From: Gonocerus acuteangulatus | Lineage: Eukaryota > Arthropoda > Insecta > Hemiptera > Coreidae | DNA length: 64,000 nt | Reading direction: 5' to 3' | Assembly: GCA_946811695.1 (NCBI GenBank) | Contig: OX328132.1 | Span: 124,379,406 to 124,443,405 of the forward strand | In this document: positions 50,570-60,937 of the stretch, one piece after another | How positions within the stretch are numbered: position 1 is the first letter of the stretch | Layout: the number at the start of each line of letters is the position of its first letter | Notes under the pieces: generated by a model | What the model saw: only the letters and a program-made list of their open reading frames with translations | The model's database searches: none | Told to the model about the DNA's origin: nothing | Translations under genes and position numbers: made by a program

Positions 50570-50709
50570 ACGGTAGGTCTGATGAAACGAGAGTGTTTGC
50601 AGGAAACAAAGCAATGGGTTTGTTAGGTTTAGAGGGAAATGTTTATCTGTTTGCCAGAGACAAGGCAATGCACAGCGGGGCAAATGAACGATTTAGGAGA
50701 GCTTCAATA

Positions 50710-50856
50710 CATTATCCAACTATAAACAATTAAACAATAACAAGGAATAAAAACAGACAAAAAGAACAGTTCGAATAAACGAATCAATTACTTTAAAGTT
50801 TTAGGCACTTATATTTCCGATTGACATCGCCTAATCAAAACTTTCTTCAGAACCTT
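50710..50856 (-). mobile_element. HINE-A fragment (minus)
   Basis: Reverse complement of the HINE-A segment at about 13440-13590 (TTGACATCGCCTAATC and GAACTGTTC blocks). It directly abuts the 5' end of HINE-A copy 5, so that copy may have landed in an older one. Confidence 0.8.
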
Positions 50857-50987
50857 TTAGCGCGGTTCCTCCCTCCCTCCATAGGGAGGAACCCCGCTTA
50901 TAAGGTTGACCTCTTGACACAATCTAGAAGTGCCGACTAGAAAATTTTGCGAACCCCTAGAGACCGAAAATAACGGTGATTCAAATT

Positions 50988-51046
<59 letters not shown>

Positions 51047-51327
51047 GGCGAGGTTAGCTCAATGGTAGAGCACTGGACTAATAAGCTGGAGGCCTGAGTT
51101 CAAATCCCAGCAAGCACTAAAGATGTTTTCTTCTAGTGTCTTCGTTCATGGGTTGAATTCGGCTTCCCTGACCGTCCCTAGGCCGACCCAGCCTTTAATT
51201 AATTTAATAATGGGTACCTTGGGTGCTAATGACTCTAGTAGTCGAAGCAGCCAAGGGGAAAATTAGGCGGCCGGAGCATAGTACTGACCACACTATCTCC
51301 CTAGTTTGCCGTATGGTCATGAATCAG

Positions 51328-51419
<92 letters not shown>

Positions 51420-52347
51420 CTGTTCGCGTTCTGGAGGCCTCAAAAACGGTCCGATTTTGATGAAATTTAGTACAAAAATCTTTCGTCCGATTTGAAAGGT
51501 CAAGTTCGTTAACCAGCAGAATCCACCCACAGGAACATGGGTTTTGAGGTGAAATTCGCGCGAACAAAACAGTCAGGCTTACTTCATATGCTTGCAAGTA
51601 CTCGTTTTATAGGCTTCTTGGTCTAGGAAAACGAAAGAAACCATTTTTAACGCGATATCTTTAACCGTTTTCGAGAAAAGTGGCAAAATAGTTGTTGAAA
51701 TGCGTTTCTGGTTTGGGTACTTAGAATCATGGGGTTCAGTTAAAAAATTGTTTGCATGTTTGAAATTCATGTAAACAAAGATTTTTAAATTTTGGATACG
51801 TTTGGAGTTAAGGAAGGATTGGAATAAAATATTTTATTAATAGACATGAAAAGTTTTGGGAACTTCATATATTTTCCTTAATATCTCGAAAACGGTTGGA
51901 AATCTTGGTAAGCGGAAGGCTACCATTCGAAAGCTTACTAAATGCTCTACAAAAATGATTCTGAAGCAATTTCCGATTAGGCGATGTCAATCGGAGAAAT
52001 AAGTTCTAAAACTTCAAATGTGTTTGTTTTGTTATTTTGAACGGATTTTTGTCGTTGTTTAAATCATTTTTAATTGTTTTTTTTTGTTTTATATTGTATT
52101 TATCTGTAAAATTAGTATTATAGTAAAAGAAAATAAGAAACAGTAAGTAGTGTGTTTCTTGAGCGAACCTTGACAAGGCCAGAGAGTCAGGTATGAGGTG
52201 GACCGTGTCCTATTTGGGATCATAAATTACGAGTATTTCATGAAAGGTCTAACCAAAATTATAACTGTTTCTATTTCAACCTTTCCAAATGACATTAGGG
52301 ATAAGAACGGAACCACGCTAAGATGATGCAGTTCCTGCAAGTCGGAC
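50857..52347 (+). mobile_element. HINE-A copy 5, complete, split by a SINE
   Basis: 5' repeat TTAGCGCGGTTCC (50857-50869), head with an inner ATAGGGAGGAACC palindrome, (TA)n core split into 50991-51043 and 51365-51416, body, 3' repeat GGAACCACGCTAA (52309-52321), stem-loop TGCA-GTTCC-TGCA (52327-52339) and GGAC (52344-52347). In this copy the stem's outer pair is T-A rather than C-G, a compensating change that keeps pairing. Confidence 0.85.
51044..51331 (+). mobile_element. SINE type 2 (tRNA-Ile-like head)
   Basis: The head GGTTAGCTCAATGGTAGAGC (box A) and GAGTTCAAATCCC (box B), with ctAATaa at the anticodon position, resembles tRNA-Ile. The body ends in AGCCTTTAATTAATTTAATA, GGGTACC and a tail rich in GGAGCATAGTACTGACCACA. 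It is inserted in the TA core of a HINE and followed by a (CT)n run at 51332-51364. Confidence 0.9.
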
Positions 52348-52494
52348 GTTTTAGTGTTTCATTCGATTACAAAAGAGACCATGAGTGATCGGAAATTTTC
52401 CTCCCCCAAATTGGTCATTGCCCCACTGTGCTATGAGTGTATTAGGGTTTGCTATAGTGTCGGCGTCGAGAAAACATACACCTCTTTGCAAGAG

Positions 52495-52783
52495 ACGGAT
52501 GCGAGGTCAGCTCAATTTGTAGATAATTGAACTAATACGCTGGAGGACCTCTGTTCAAATCTCAAGCACACTAAATATTTTATCTTCTAGTGTCTTCGTT
52601 CGTGGGTCTAGACCTAGACTTACCCAGCCTTTAATTAATTTAATTATGGGTAAGTATCTTTAAAGGAGGAAATTACTGACGGAGCATATTACTGACCACA
52701 CTATCTATCCAGTGTGCCGTATGGTCAAGAATCAGATACCTCTACAGTATCTGCTGCTCTGGGCACTTGTGGCCTGTTACGGG
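52495..52783 (+). mobile_element. SINE type 2, diverged copy
   Basis: The same head, body and tail order as other type 2 copies, with more substitutions. GACGGAT occurs at both ends, a 7-bp target duplication. Confidence 0.87.
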
Positions 52784-53062
52784 ACGGATTTTCGTTCTTT
52801 ACCAGAGCCAATGCAAGGGAACATAGGTATTTGCTAAAGTGTCTGCTTCGGAAAAATTATTATGGTTATATATATATTTAATTGGCATTCGAATAAAAAA
52901 ATAAATTGCAATATAAAAAAATTCAACATTTACCATTGTTTTTTATACTTTGTAAATTTGTACGATATTAAATTAAATTTATCGTTTGAATTATTAAAAT
53001 AGCATTTTGACATTTTAAAAGGGTATTTATGCTGGAGTTGCTTTTATACAGGGAAATGAATC

Positions 53063-53118
<56 letters not shown>

Positions 53119-53503
53119 AATTTATTTCGAGGCGAACGCTTTCGAGGCATTTTCTCACCCCCAGAAGAAGCAACATAATTCAAAACTAGGGCAGATTCTT
53201 ACAATGGCTGTATCAAACATTGCGTCACTCAGGAGCTACATGACTAACACGCTGTATTCCTGAATAATTAGTTTAAAATAACATTCATAAATACAAATAA
53301 AAAATAAAAATAGTTTTGACAATTTGTACCGGGCAGATGACTCAATAATTTATTTTTTAAATTAATTTCCGGATATGTTTTACATTAAGGCTGCCAGTAA
53401 CCTTTTATCGCCGAATGATTACTTTAAAATTAATAGCTTTAATTAACATATAATTAGTTATATAATAATAAAGGTAAATTTAAATGATTGGGCCCATTAT
53501 CAC
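52784..53503. other. No gene; long T run
   Basis: AT-rich sequence with a T run of about 47 at 53068-53114. No coding content or transposon termini. Confidence 0.6.
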
Positions 53504-53683
53504 ACTTTTTAAATTTTGCTAAGACACCATTATCCTGGAAAAAAAATGTTAGAAATTTTCTTTTAGCACTTTCCTCCGAAGGAAAGTAGCTATTGAGGTT
53601 GGACTCATGACGGAATTTTTGAAAAATTTCTTCAAATCTTTATCGATCCTACCTAGTAGACACCGAAAATTACCCCCGTTAAA

Positions 53684-53741
<58 letters not shown>

Positions 53742-54710
53742 CTGTTAACACGATAGCGGCCAGAGTTTTTGTTTTTTCGTCACGAAACTTGGTATATAGC
53801 ATTCAATTAGCAAACGATTGAACGAGTTCGTTAACCACCAAAATCGGTCCACCGGAAGGGGGGTTTACCCCGAACCCAAAACACTAATTTGACCATTTCA
53901 CCCGTAATATTTGTTATATTTCAACGAAACTTGGTATTCGTAGTGGTAATATAGAGAGAAAAGTGAGATATAAAAATGAACTAAATCGGTTCATAAGGAG
54001 GGGGGGGGGGGGTTTACTCCGGACCCTCAATACCAATTCGCCACTACCAACCGTGATTTTTGGTATATTTCGACGAAACTCGGTATTCGTAGTGGTAATC
54101 TACAGGTAAATATGTGTTGTAAAAGTAAACTAAATCGGTTCATTAGGAGGGGGGGTTTATTCCGGACCCAAATTACTAATATACTCATACTGGTCGTAAT
54201 TTCTGCTGTATTGTAACGAAACGCGGTATACGTCGTGGGTAACTCACGAGAAAGAAGTGTTGTAAAAATGAGCTGAATCGGTCAATCGGAAAGCGGGGGT
54301 TTAATTTGTAATATATTTCAATAGAAAAGCCCGCCAGACGTAGGCTCACAAAGCCTCCGCAAGGAGCGCTTTCTACCATTAGAGTGACTGTATCCTGTTC
54401 CTGCGTTAGATCAAAATACGATAATATGAGGTTTTTTGTATTTATTACGTAGTGTAATAGGTACCATGTGTAAACATAACTCTGGAAGCAAATTAATAAT
54501 TGATCAGTTACTCATTACAAATTTATAAGAGAACTATTCATGTTTTTATTTTATTTATGTAGGATATTTTAAGCAAATTGTTCTGGAAAGCAGTCTACAC
54601 TACCCAAATTCTGAGGAAAGTGCTTAGTTATGCAGCTCCTGCGTGACGGACTTTTTAAATTTTGCTAAGACACCATTATCGTGGAAAAAAAATGTTAGAA
54701 ATTTTCTTTT
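53504..54710. repeat. 61-bp direct repeats flanking HINE-B
   Basis: 53504-53564 and 54650-54710 are identical except for one base (CCTGG against CGTGG). They read ACTTTTTAAATTTTGCTAAG onward. The unit is much longer than any normal target duplication, and rolling-circle elements normally make none. Confidence 0.9.
53565..54649 (+). mobile_element. HINE-B: variant family inside a 61-bp direct repeat
   Basis: The 5' end AGCACTTTCCTC is perfectly complementary to GAGGAAAGTGCT near 54612-54623, followed by the stem-loop TGCA-GCTCC-TGCG (54631-54643) and GACGG before T's. The (TA)n core is at about 53691-53737. The body has three tandem units of about 140 bp (CGAAACTTGGTATTCGTAGT type). The layout is the same as HINE-A but the sequence differs. 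It is flanked by 61-bp direct repeats (53504-53564 and 54650-54710) that differ at one base. Confidence 0.8.
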
Positions 54711-56000
54711 TCATTACATAACAATGTAAAATGAATAAAATTCATCTCTTTATCCATTATACACACAGAGAATATCCTTCTTAATAGAGTTTGTAGGTGT
54801 CATATGGTTTAATTTATTTCAAAATAAGAAGAATGCCAATTAGAGATGTGGGGAGGAAAATGTTCCATGGAAAATTTTCAGCTATTTTTTTCCGGAAAAT
54901 TTTCCATTTAAAAAAGGCAATTTTTTGGTAAATTTGTTCTAGGGCATATATGAGCTACCCATATTATCTTATATTAGCTAATTTCTGAACCATTTAAACA
55001 AAAACTACAGGTTATAATTAAACTAGAACTGCCACGGAAGAACGGGTAGATGCAGTATAAATAAATAAATTGAATTAAATTTTTTTTTTTTAATTTTTAA
55101 TCCACATGAATAAAATTAAATGTAATTATGTTTTACCTAACAAATGTCATATTGCTTATGTAATAACTCATAAAAAGGCAATTCACCCTATTTCATAATA
55201 AAAGAGCACTCACGGAAAATAAATCACTCATTTCTCTTAATATTTGATAAACAAGGTCGTAGTGGAAACCAGAAGATGGCTCCACCACTCTGTACTAGAT
55301 GCAACAGTTTTTAAAAAATTTGCCTGATGTAAACAACACTAGATTGGAATTATAAAAAAAAAAAATCATACTGTTCTTTGTCAGGAATAATGGTTAGCCA
55401 GAAAAAAACCAAATGTGTGGACTTCTAAAAAATGTAGAAGTCCAATAAAGACAACAAAAATATAGGTAAATGGAAATATTGTGATGGAAATAAATTGAAA
55501 GATTAACACAAGGCAAAGCTCCTATCACTTTCAGAAAATCTTCATTTCATGACAATGTCATCCTCTCAAATTCTGCTTCTTCTTCTGAGCAGAGAGAGAA
55601 AAAAGTTATTTTTGATTAAAAAAAATGTTAGTTGGCCAACTATATTGGGTTGCTTTCCACACAGAGTACTTATCAACCAGTAGGCATAGGAACTAAAATT
55701 TAAAAATTAAATATATAAAAAAAAATATGGAAATGGATCAAACACCAAACTAATTTAAAAAAAAAAAAAAACTAAAAATATAATGATGAAAATATTTGTA
55801 AAAATGTTTAAAACATAAATTAATAATACAAATAAAATTAAAGGAACACACATTCTCGAATTGTTCTTTTCATTTAATAAATCGTAGTGTTCCGAAGTAG
55901 ATGCTTGTAAAATTGCGATGAAAGCAGATATTATATTTATTTTTTCCCAAAATTCTTAAATATATAAACTTCGATCATTTGTTCTGATTTTGAACACATT

Positions 56001-56102
56001 TTAGCGCAGTTCCTCCCTTGCTCCATAGGGAGGAAACCCGCTTATGAGGTTGACCTCAAAGCGCAATCCAGAAGTGCTGACTATAAAATTTCTCATTTCA
56101 GA

Positions 56103-56157
<55 letters not shown>

Positions 56158-57348
56158 AGGCTCAAAAATGACCGAATTTGATAAAATTTGGTACAAACAT
56201 CTTTTGTCTAATTTAAAAGCTTAAGTTTGTTAACCATTAGAATCTGTCGAACAAATCATGCGTTTTTGAGCGAAATTTGCGTGGAAAAATTTGTAACGCG
56301 GACGTTTTAGAGGTTGTATGCTTGCGGGTATTCGTTTAATAGGTTCTCTAATGTAGGAAAACAAATGAAACCATTTTTAATGCAATATCTGTAACCGTTT
56401 ATGTGAAAAATGGAAACATAGTTTTTGTAACTCATTTTTGTTTTGGGCCCTTAGAATTGTGAGACTCAGTTGAAATATTTTATACATGTAGATGGAGATA
56501 GTTAGCCGCTGTAGAGATACGAAGACAGGTATAGTTGGGATTCGGCTAGGAGAAAAACGTCAGACTTTCAAAAAGAAATCTGTATTTTGGACGTTTCGAC
56601 TGCAACAATGGCAGCCTTCTTCAGCACTAGAGAATGCCTAGGGGGGAGGGAGGAAGACCTCGAGGACAACTTAGGTAACCATGGTAGAAGTATGAGTTGT
56701 CCTCGAGGTCTTCCTCCCTTTCCCCCAGGCATTCTCTAGTGCTGAAGAAGGCTGCCATTATTGCAGTCGAAACGTCCAAAATACAGATTTCTTTTTGAAA
56801 GTCTGACGTTTTTCTCCTAGCCGAATCCCAACTATACCTGTCTTCGTATTTTATACATGTTTGAAATTCATCTATACTAAGGTGTTTAAATGTTCTTTAC
56901 GTATGGAGTTAATGACTTATTAGAAAAAAAAATGTATTAACATACGTGAAAAGTTTTGGAATCTTCGCATGTTATCCTTAATATCTTGAAAACGGTTGGA
57001 AAATTATGGTAAATGGAACATAATCATTCGAAAGGTCACGCACTACATTCTATAGAAAAAAAGTTTCTAAAATAATTTTTGATTGGGTGATGTCAATCGG
57101 AGAAAGAAATACTTCAAAATAGTTAGTTTTGTTCATTTCTATGCGTTTTTGTCGCTGTTACCTATGTTTTAATTGGATTTAATAGCGAGAATGTAGAGAA
57201 TACGGGGCGAGTCATTTCCGCTTAGGATAATGTCAGTTTACAGTTGTGTTGCCATAAACTTCCTGCTCTGTGATTCTATTCCTTTACTAATGACACTAGA
57301 GATATGAACGGAACCGCCCTAAGATGACGCAGTTCCTGCGAGTTGGAC
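56001..57348 (+). mobile_element. HINE-A copy 6, complete, nested in the hAT element
   Basis: 5' repeat TTAGCGCAGTTCC (56001-56013), head, (TA)n core at about 56106-56153, body, 3' repeat GGAACCGCCCTAA (57310-57322), stem-loop CGCA-GTTCC-TGCG (57328-57340) and GGAC. The body is interrupted by the hairpin element at 56490-56846. Confidence 0.85.
56490..56846 (+). mobile_element. Hairpin retroelement with hammerhead-like boxes, copy 1
   Basis: Flanked by a perfect 14-bp duplication TATTTTATACATGT (56476-56489 and 56847-56860). It has a 30-nt unpaired 5' lead (56490-56519), then arms of 152 bp (56520-56671 and 56695-56846) around a 23-nt loop, with about 97% arm identity. Each arm contains CTGAAGA, a stem GGCTGC/GCAGTC, GAAA and ACGTC in the order of a hammerhead ribozyme core, with one extra A before the stem. 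Variable, long target duplications and inverted halves resemble Penelope-like elements, but there is no coding sequence to prove it. Confidence 0.7.
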
Positions 57349-57867
57349 TTTTTATGGCAATTCAGCTTTTTTATGAAATGTGTCAGTGTAATTAATATAA
57401 AAATTCCTTTAATGTTTTTGTAGAGAAAAGAAATATGCAGTTACATTAAAATATATTTTGTTTCCATTTCGGATATATTCATACATCAATTTAGCAAATA
57501 AAATATTTTGTCCAATATGGTATTCTTTAATTAATTACTGAAATATTATATATGGATAAGAGTTTTTAAAGAATTATTATATTTTAACTTTTCAGCTATA
57601 TACATGATTTAAAACTTATAAATCATATTTCTATTCTTTGTTCATTATAATTTTGCTTATTATTTTAGTTGGAAGGGGAAAAAATCAAAAGGGCATCCTA
57701 TCCATAATATAATATACTTGATAAAAATATCCAGTGTTGCTTACTTGTATTCTCCAGTAATGAAAGTTTATTTTACAGTACCGCGAACATTAGTGGCTAG
57801 GAAAATTTTCCGGAAAACCCACATCTCTAATGCTAATTACTTGTTAAGTAATCATTTGGTGATAAAA

Positions 57868-58169
57868 GGGGGCGAGGTAAGCTCAGGGATAGAGAGAGCA
57901 CTGGACTAATATGCTGGAGGACCTGAGTTCAAATCCCGAGCAAGCACTAGAGATTTTTATCTTCTAGTGTCTTCGTTCATGGGTCGGATTCGGCTTCCCC
58001 GACTGTCCCTAGGCCAACCCAGCGTCTAATTAATTTATTAATTAATCAGGCGGCCGGAGCATAGTACTGACTAGACTATCTCCCTAGTGTGCCGAATGGT
58101 CGTGAATGAGACACCTCCATAGCATCTTCCCCTCTGAGCCCTCGTGGCCTGTTACGTGATTTTGATTTT
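57868..58169 (+). mobile_element. SINE type 2 with 13-bp duplication
   Basis: A complete copy with head, body and tail ending GGCCTGTTACGTGAT plus a T-rich end. TTTGGTGATAAAA is found on both sides (57855-57867 and 58170-58182), a perfect 13-bp target duplication. This shows the 3' end of the family is GCCTGTTACG followed by a variable tail, not a clean poly(A). Confidence 0.95.
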
Positions 58170-58593
58170 TTTGGTGATAAAAAGTATCTGGCATCCTTAA
58201 TGTAAAAAATACCCTAGTTTTCTTTCAGAGTGTTGTGGATGCGACGTACTAGTCTACGTAATAAATCCACAAAAACTTCACATGTCTGTTAATTGATTTT
58301 GATGAACGAGAAAATGCCACATTGAGGAACCGGATAAAGCGCCCCTAGTGGTAGAAGTAACAACCAATCCCGAACAGAATACCGATCAACAGCCCAACTA
58401 CTACTGAATCGATTTAGTTTATTTTCAAAACAATACTTCTCTTTAGATACCCATGATGTAAGCCGAGTTTCGTTGAAATATAATACAAAATAGACAATAT
58501 TGTATTGACAATTTAGTAATTTGGATCATGAGTAACCCCCCCCCCCTCCCCCCTCAACTAAATAATCCGATTTAGTTGATTTTTATAATATAC
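58170..58593. other. No gene; fragments like the HINE-B internal repeat
   Basis: Between about 58380 and 58592 the reverse complement resembles the 140-bp unit of HINE-B (AACTAAATCGG, GGGGGG, AATTACTAA). No termini were found. Confidence 0.5.
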
Positions 58594-59449
58594 TAGCATT
58601 TACCCGGTGTGCCATGCTACACCTACTTGCTGCATATAGAAAATAAAAATAAAATAGAAACCAAATAACTAATATTATCATCAAATAACGCAAATCAGTA
58701 ACTGTTAGGGTTGACGGTTTCAAACCCGTTGACCTCCGAACTGTAATAAGTCTTAGGAGATTTTGACCTAGCCTATGACACTCCCCGTAACAAGACCTAA
58801 CTGTGTGCCAAGTTTGGTCAAAATTGGTGAAATTGTGTGGATTTGTTTAAGGAACAAACATACAGACAGACAGCTGGTAAAGGTTTTTGACCTAGCCTAT
58901 GACACTCCACGGATCAAGATCTACCTGTTTGCCAAGTTTGGTCAAAATCGGACGAACGGTGTAGATTTGTATAAGGAACAAACATACAGGCAGACAGCTG
59001 GTAGACGTTCTTAACATAGCCTACTACTAGACTTCCCGGATCCAGACCTACCAGTGTTCCGAGTTTGGTCAAAATCGGCCAAACGGTGTGGATATCTCCT
59101 AGGCTAAGTCAAAATAGTCAAATTTCAAAATTTGGTCAAAAGGTCAAAAGTTTTTTTCAAGAACAATTGGCTACACTGAACCATTCAGATTGTGACGGTC
59201 ATTTTGAATCGACAGCCATTTTGAATAATGCCTCTAATTTATTTGTTGATGTTCTTGATAGTTAGAATAACTCGAACTCATTGATGTCTTTATATCATTA
59301 TATGTTTTATGAATTGCTGTGGTACTGGCCTCTGCCGCCTGCATTATGAATTGACCGATTTTGACGTAACTGGGTATGCAAGTAGGTTTGATACGGGTAG
59401 AGTCATAGGTAGAAAGTAGGTGTAGCATGGCACACTGGGTAACAGCTAG
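58594..59449. mobile_element. Two Helitron 3' ends facing outward, 856 bp
   Basis: The left edge is the reverse complement of a Helitron 3' end (CTAG at 58594-58597 with A outside; then TTTACCCGGTGTGCC). The right edge is a direct Helitron 3' end (hairpin GGTGT/ACACT, GGGTAACAG, CTAG at 59446-59449, then T). About 40 bp at the two edges are inverted copies. The interior holds about 2.8 copies of the ~125-bp repeat also found at 46.6-47.0 kb. There is no coding sequence. Confidence 0.75.
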
Positions 59450-59636
59450 TAGATATATAAAAATCGGTAAAAGTATATGTTTTATCCGCCAACCCTTCCA
59501 CTCACCCTATCAAACCAACCCCCACCTCATTTATTCCCATTCCCAAAAATATAGGAGTGAGTATGCCTCTGATTTTGTGTGGTACAATGAAATAATGGAC
59601 CCCCATTTTTTGACCCAGCCACTTAACGCAGAGTCT

Positions 59637-59990
59637 TTCCACGCATTCCTGGACAATAGACCGCTGTTGTTATTGGAGGAAGTCCTTTTGGCACAGAGAT
59701 TGGGAAGCTGGGTCCAAGTCGCAGGTTGTCCAGACCACTGCGGAAGGCCGTCCGAAATTGGTTGGACACAAACTATCCAAGGCGTTGGGTAGGACGTGGT
59801 GGGCCGGTATCTTGTCCGGCTTGATTAGACCTCACGCCGTTGGATTTCTTCGCATGGGGACACATTAAAGATTTGGTCTACAGAGAGCCCATTGGCTCAA
59901 GGGAGCACCTCATCCATCGCATCAGATGGGCCTGTGAACAGATTTCAGTAGAACGATCTAGACCCCCGAATATAACCCACGATTGAAGAA
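59637..59990 (+). pseudogene. DDE transposase fossil (Tc1/mariner-type superfamily)
   Basis: In one frame FLDNRPLLLLEEVLLAQRLG then WVQVAGCPDHCGRP. After a frameshift near 59745 it reads NWLDTNYPRRWVGRGGPVSC, a stop, then LDLTPLDFFAWGHIKDLVYR and EPIGSREHLIHRIRWACEQI. The DLTPLDFFxWGHIKxLVY motif is the catalytic Asp region of a widespread arthropod transposon family (usual form RSPDLTPLDFFLWG). In-frame stops and the frameshift make it dead. No terminal repeats were found. Confidence 0.8.
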
Positions 59991-60581
59991 ACCAGAAAAT
60001 GAAATCTTTGGTGCGGTCGTGCTTTGAACTCAGTTCGTCCAGTATTTTAGTCGAGTGCTCCACATATAAGATAATCTCGCCCATATATATATGAAATGAG
60101 AGTGATGTTTGTAATAGAGAATTCCTTAACAATGAAAAGAAGGATTGAGTAATTTCCGCTTCTTTGTATGTTCGCGTCTGTTAATTTCCTGTGCCTTACG
60201 ACGCACACTGGGGAAAAATCGAAAAATCTTGGCCAAAACTCTGAAACCATGTAATTCTATGTTTTTTGAGCTGCTAAACACGAATAAAGACTTATAAAAT
60301 TCTAATAAAAACACTTATAAAATTCTACGGATCACCTGAAAATAATGGATGAATCATTTATCGAGGTAACTGAATGATTTTCCCGTTTTCTAAAGACATT
60401 GACGTAGCCTTAAAGCGACACAGATTTAAGGCAGTTGAATTGTCACTTCGATTAGAATAAAGTGAAGCTGTGGAAGAGTTACAATTTCAGTGATGTAGGA
60501 GAAACGATGGCGATGGGCATAGGTTCAACGATAAATGTGGTGCTGTGGAGGATTGGCTGTGGAGAGACTACAGGGATTTAT

Positions 60582-60903
60582 AGTGTAGATGGAGATAGTT
60601 AGCCGCTGTAGAGATACGAAGACAGGTATAGTTGGGATTCGGCTAGGTTTCTTTCCAACTACCGGTAGTTTCATTGTTTTTTAAAAATAAGATTGGTTAA
60701 AATTTATTGTATTGATATATATACTCCGCTCATTTCTGCCTGTCTTTTACTTACTACTTGTACATTTTCTTTACTTATAAGTTGTATATATTTTTTAGCT
60801 GAAGAAGGCTGCCATTGTTGCAGTCGAAACGTCCAAAATACAGATTTCTTTTTGAAAGTCTGACGTTTTTCTCCTAGCCGAATCCCAAATATACCTGTCT
60901 TCG
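60582..60903 (+). mobile_element. Hairpin retroelement, copy 2
   Basis: Flanked by TACAGGGATTTAT on both sides (60569-60581 and 60904-60916), a perfect 13-bp duplication. It has the same 5' lead and the same ends as copy 1, but only about 40 bp of the outer arms pair. The middle is different sequence (about 60650-60798). The right half carries CTGAAGA...GCAGTCGAAACGTC at about 60800-60836. Copy 1 could therefore be a rearranged inverted derivative of this form. Confidence 0.75.
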
Positions 60904-60937
60904 TACAGGGATTTATGCGTATTATACAGAGTGGCGC

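Larger units (their letters stand above)
54841..57829. mobile_element. hAT element, non-autonomous, hosting HINE and hairpin insertions
   Basis: Perfect 12-bp ends TAGAGATGTGGG / CCCACATCTCTA. The flanking 8-mers are ATGCCAAT (54833-54840) and ATGCTAAT (57830-57837), 7 of 8 identical. GGAAAATTTTCC-type subterminal motifs lie inside both ends. Subtracting the HINE at 56001-57348 leaves about 1.64 kb with no recognisable transposase, so this is an internally derived, non-autonomous hAT. Confidence 0.82.
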
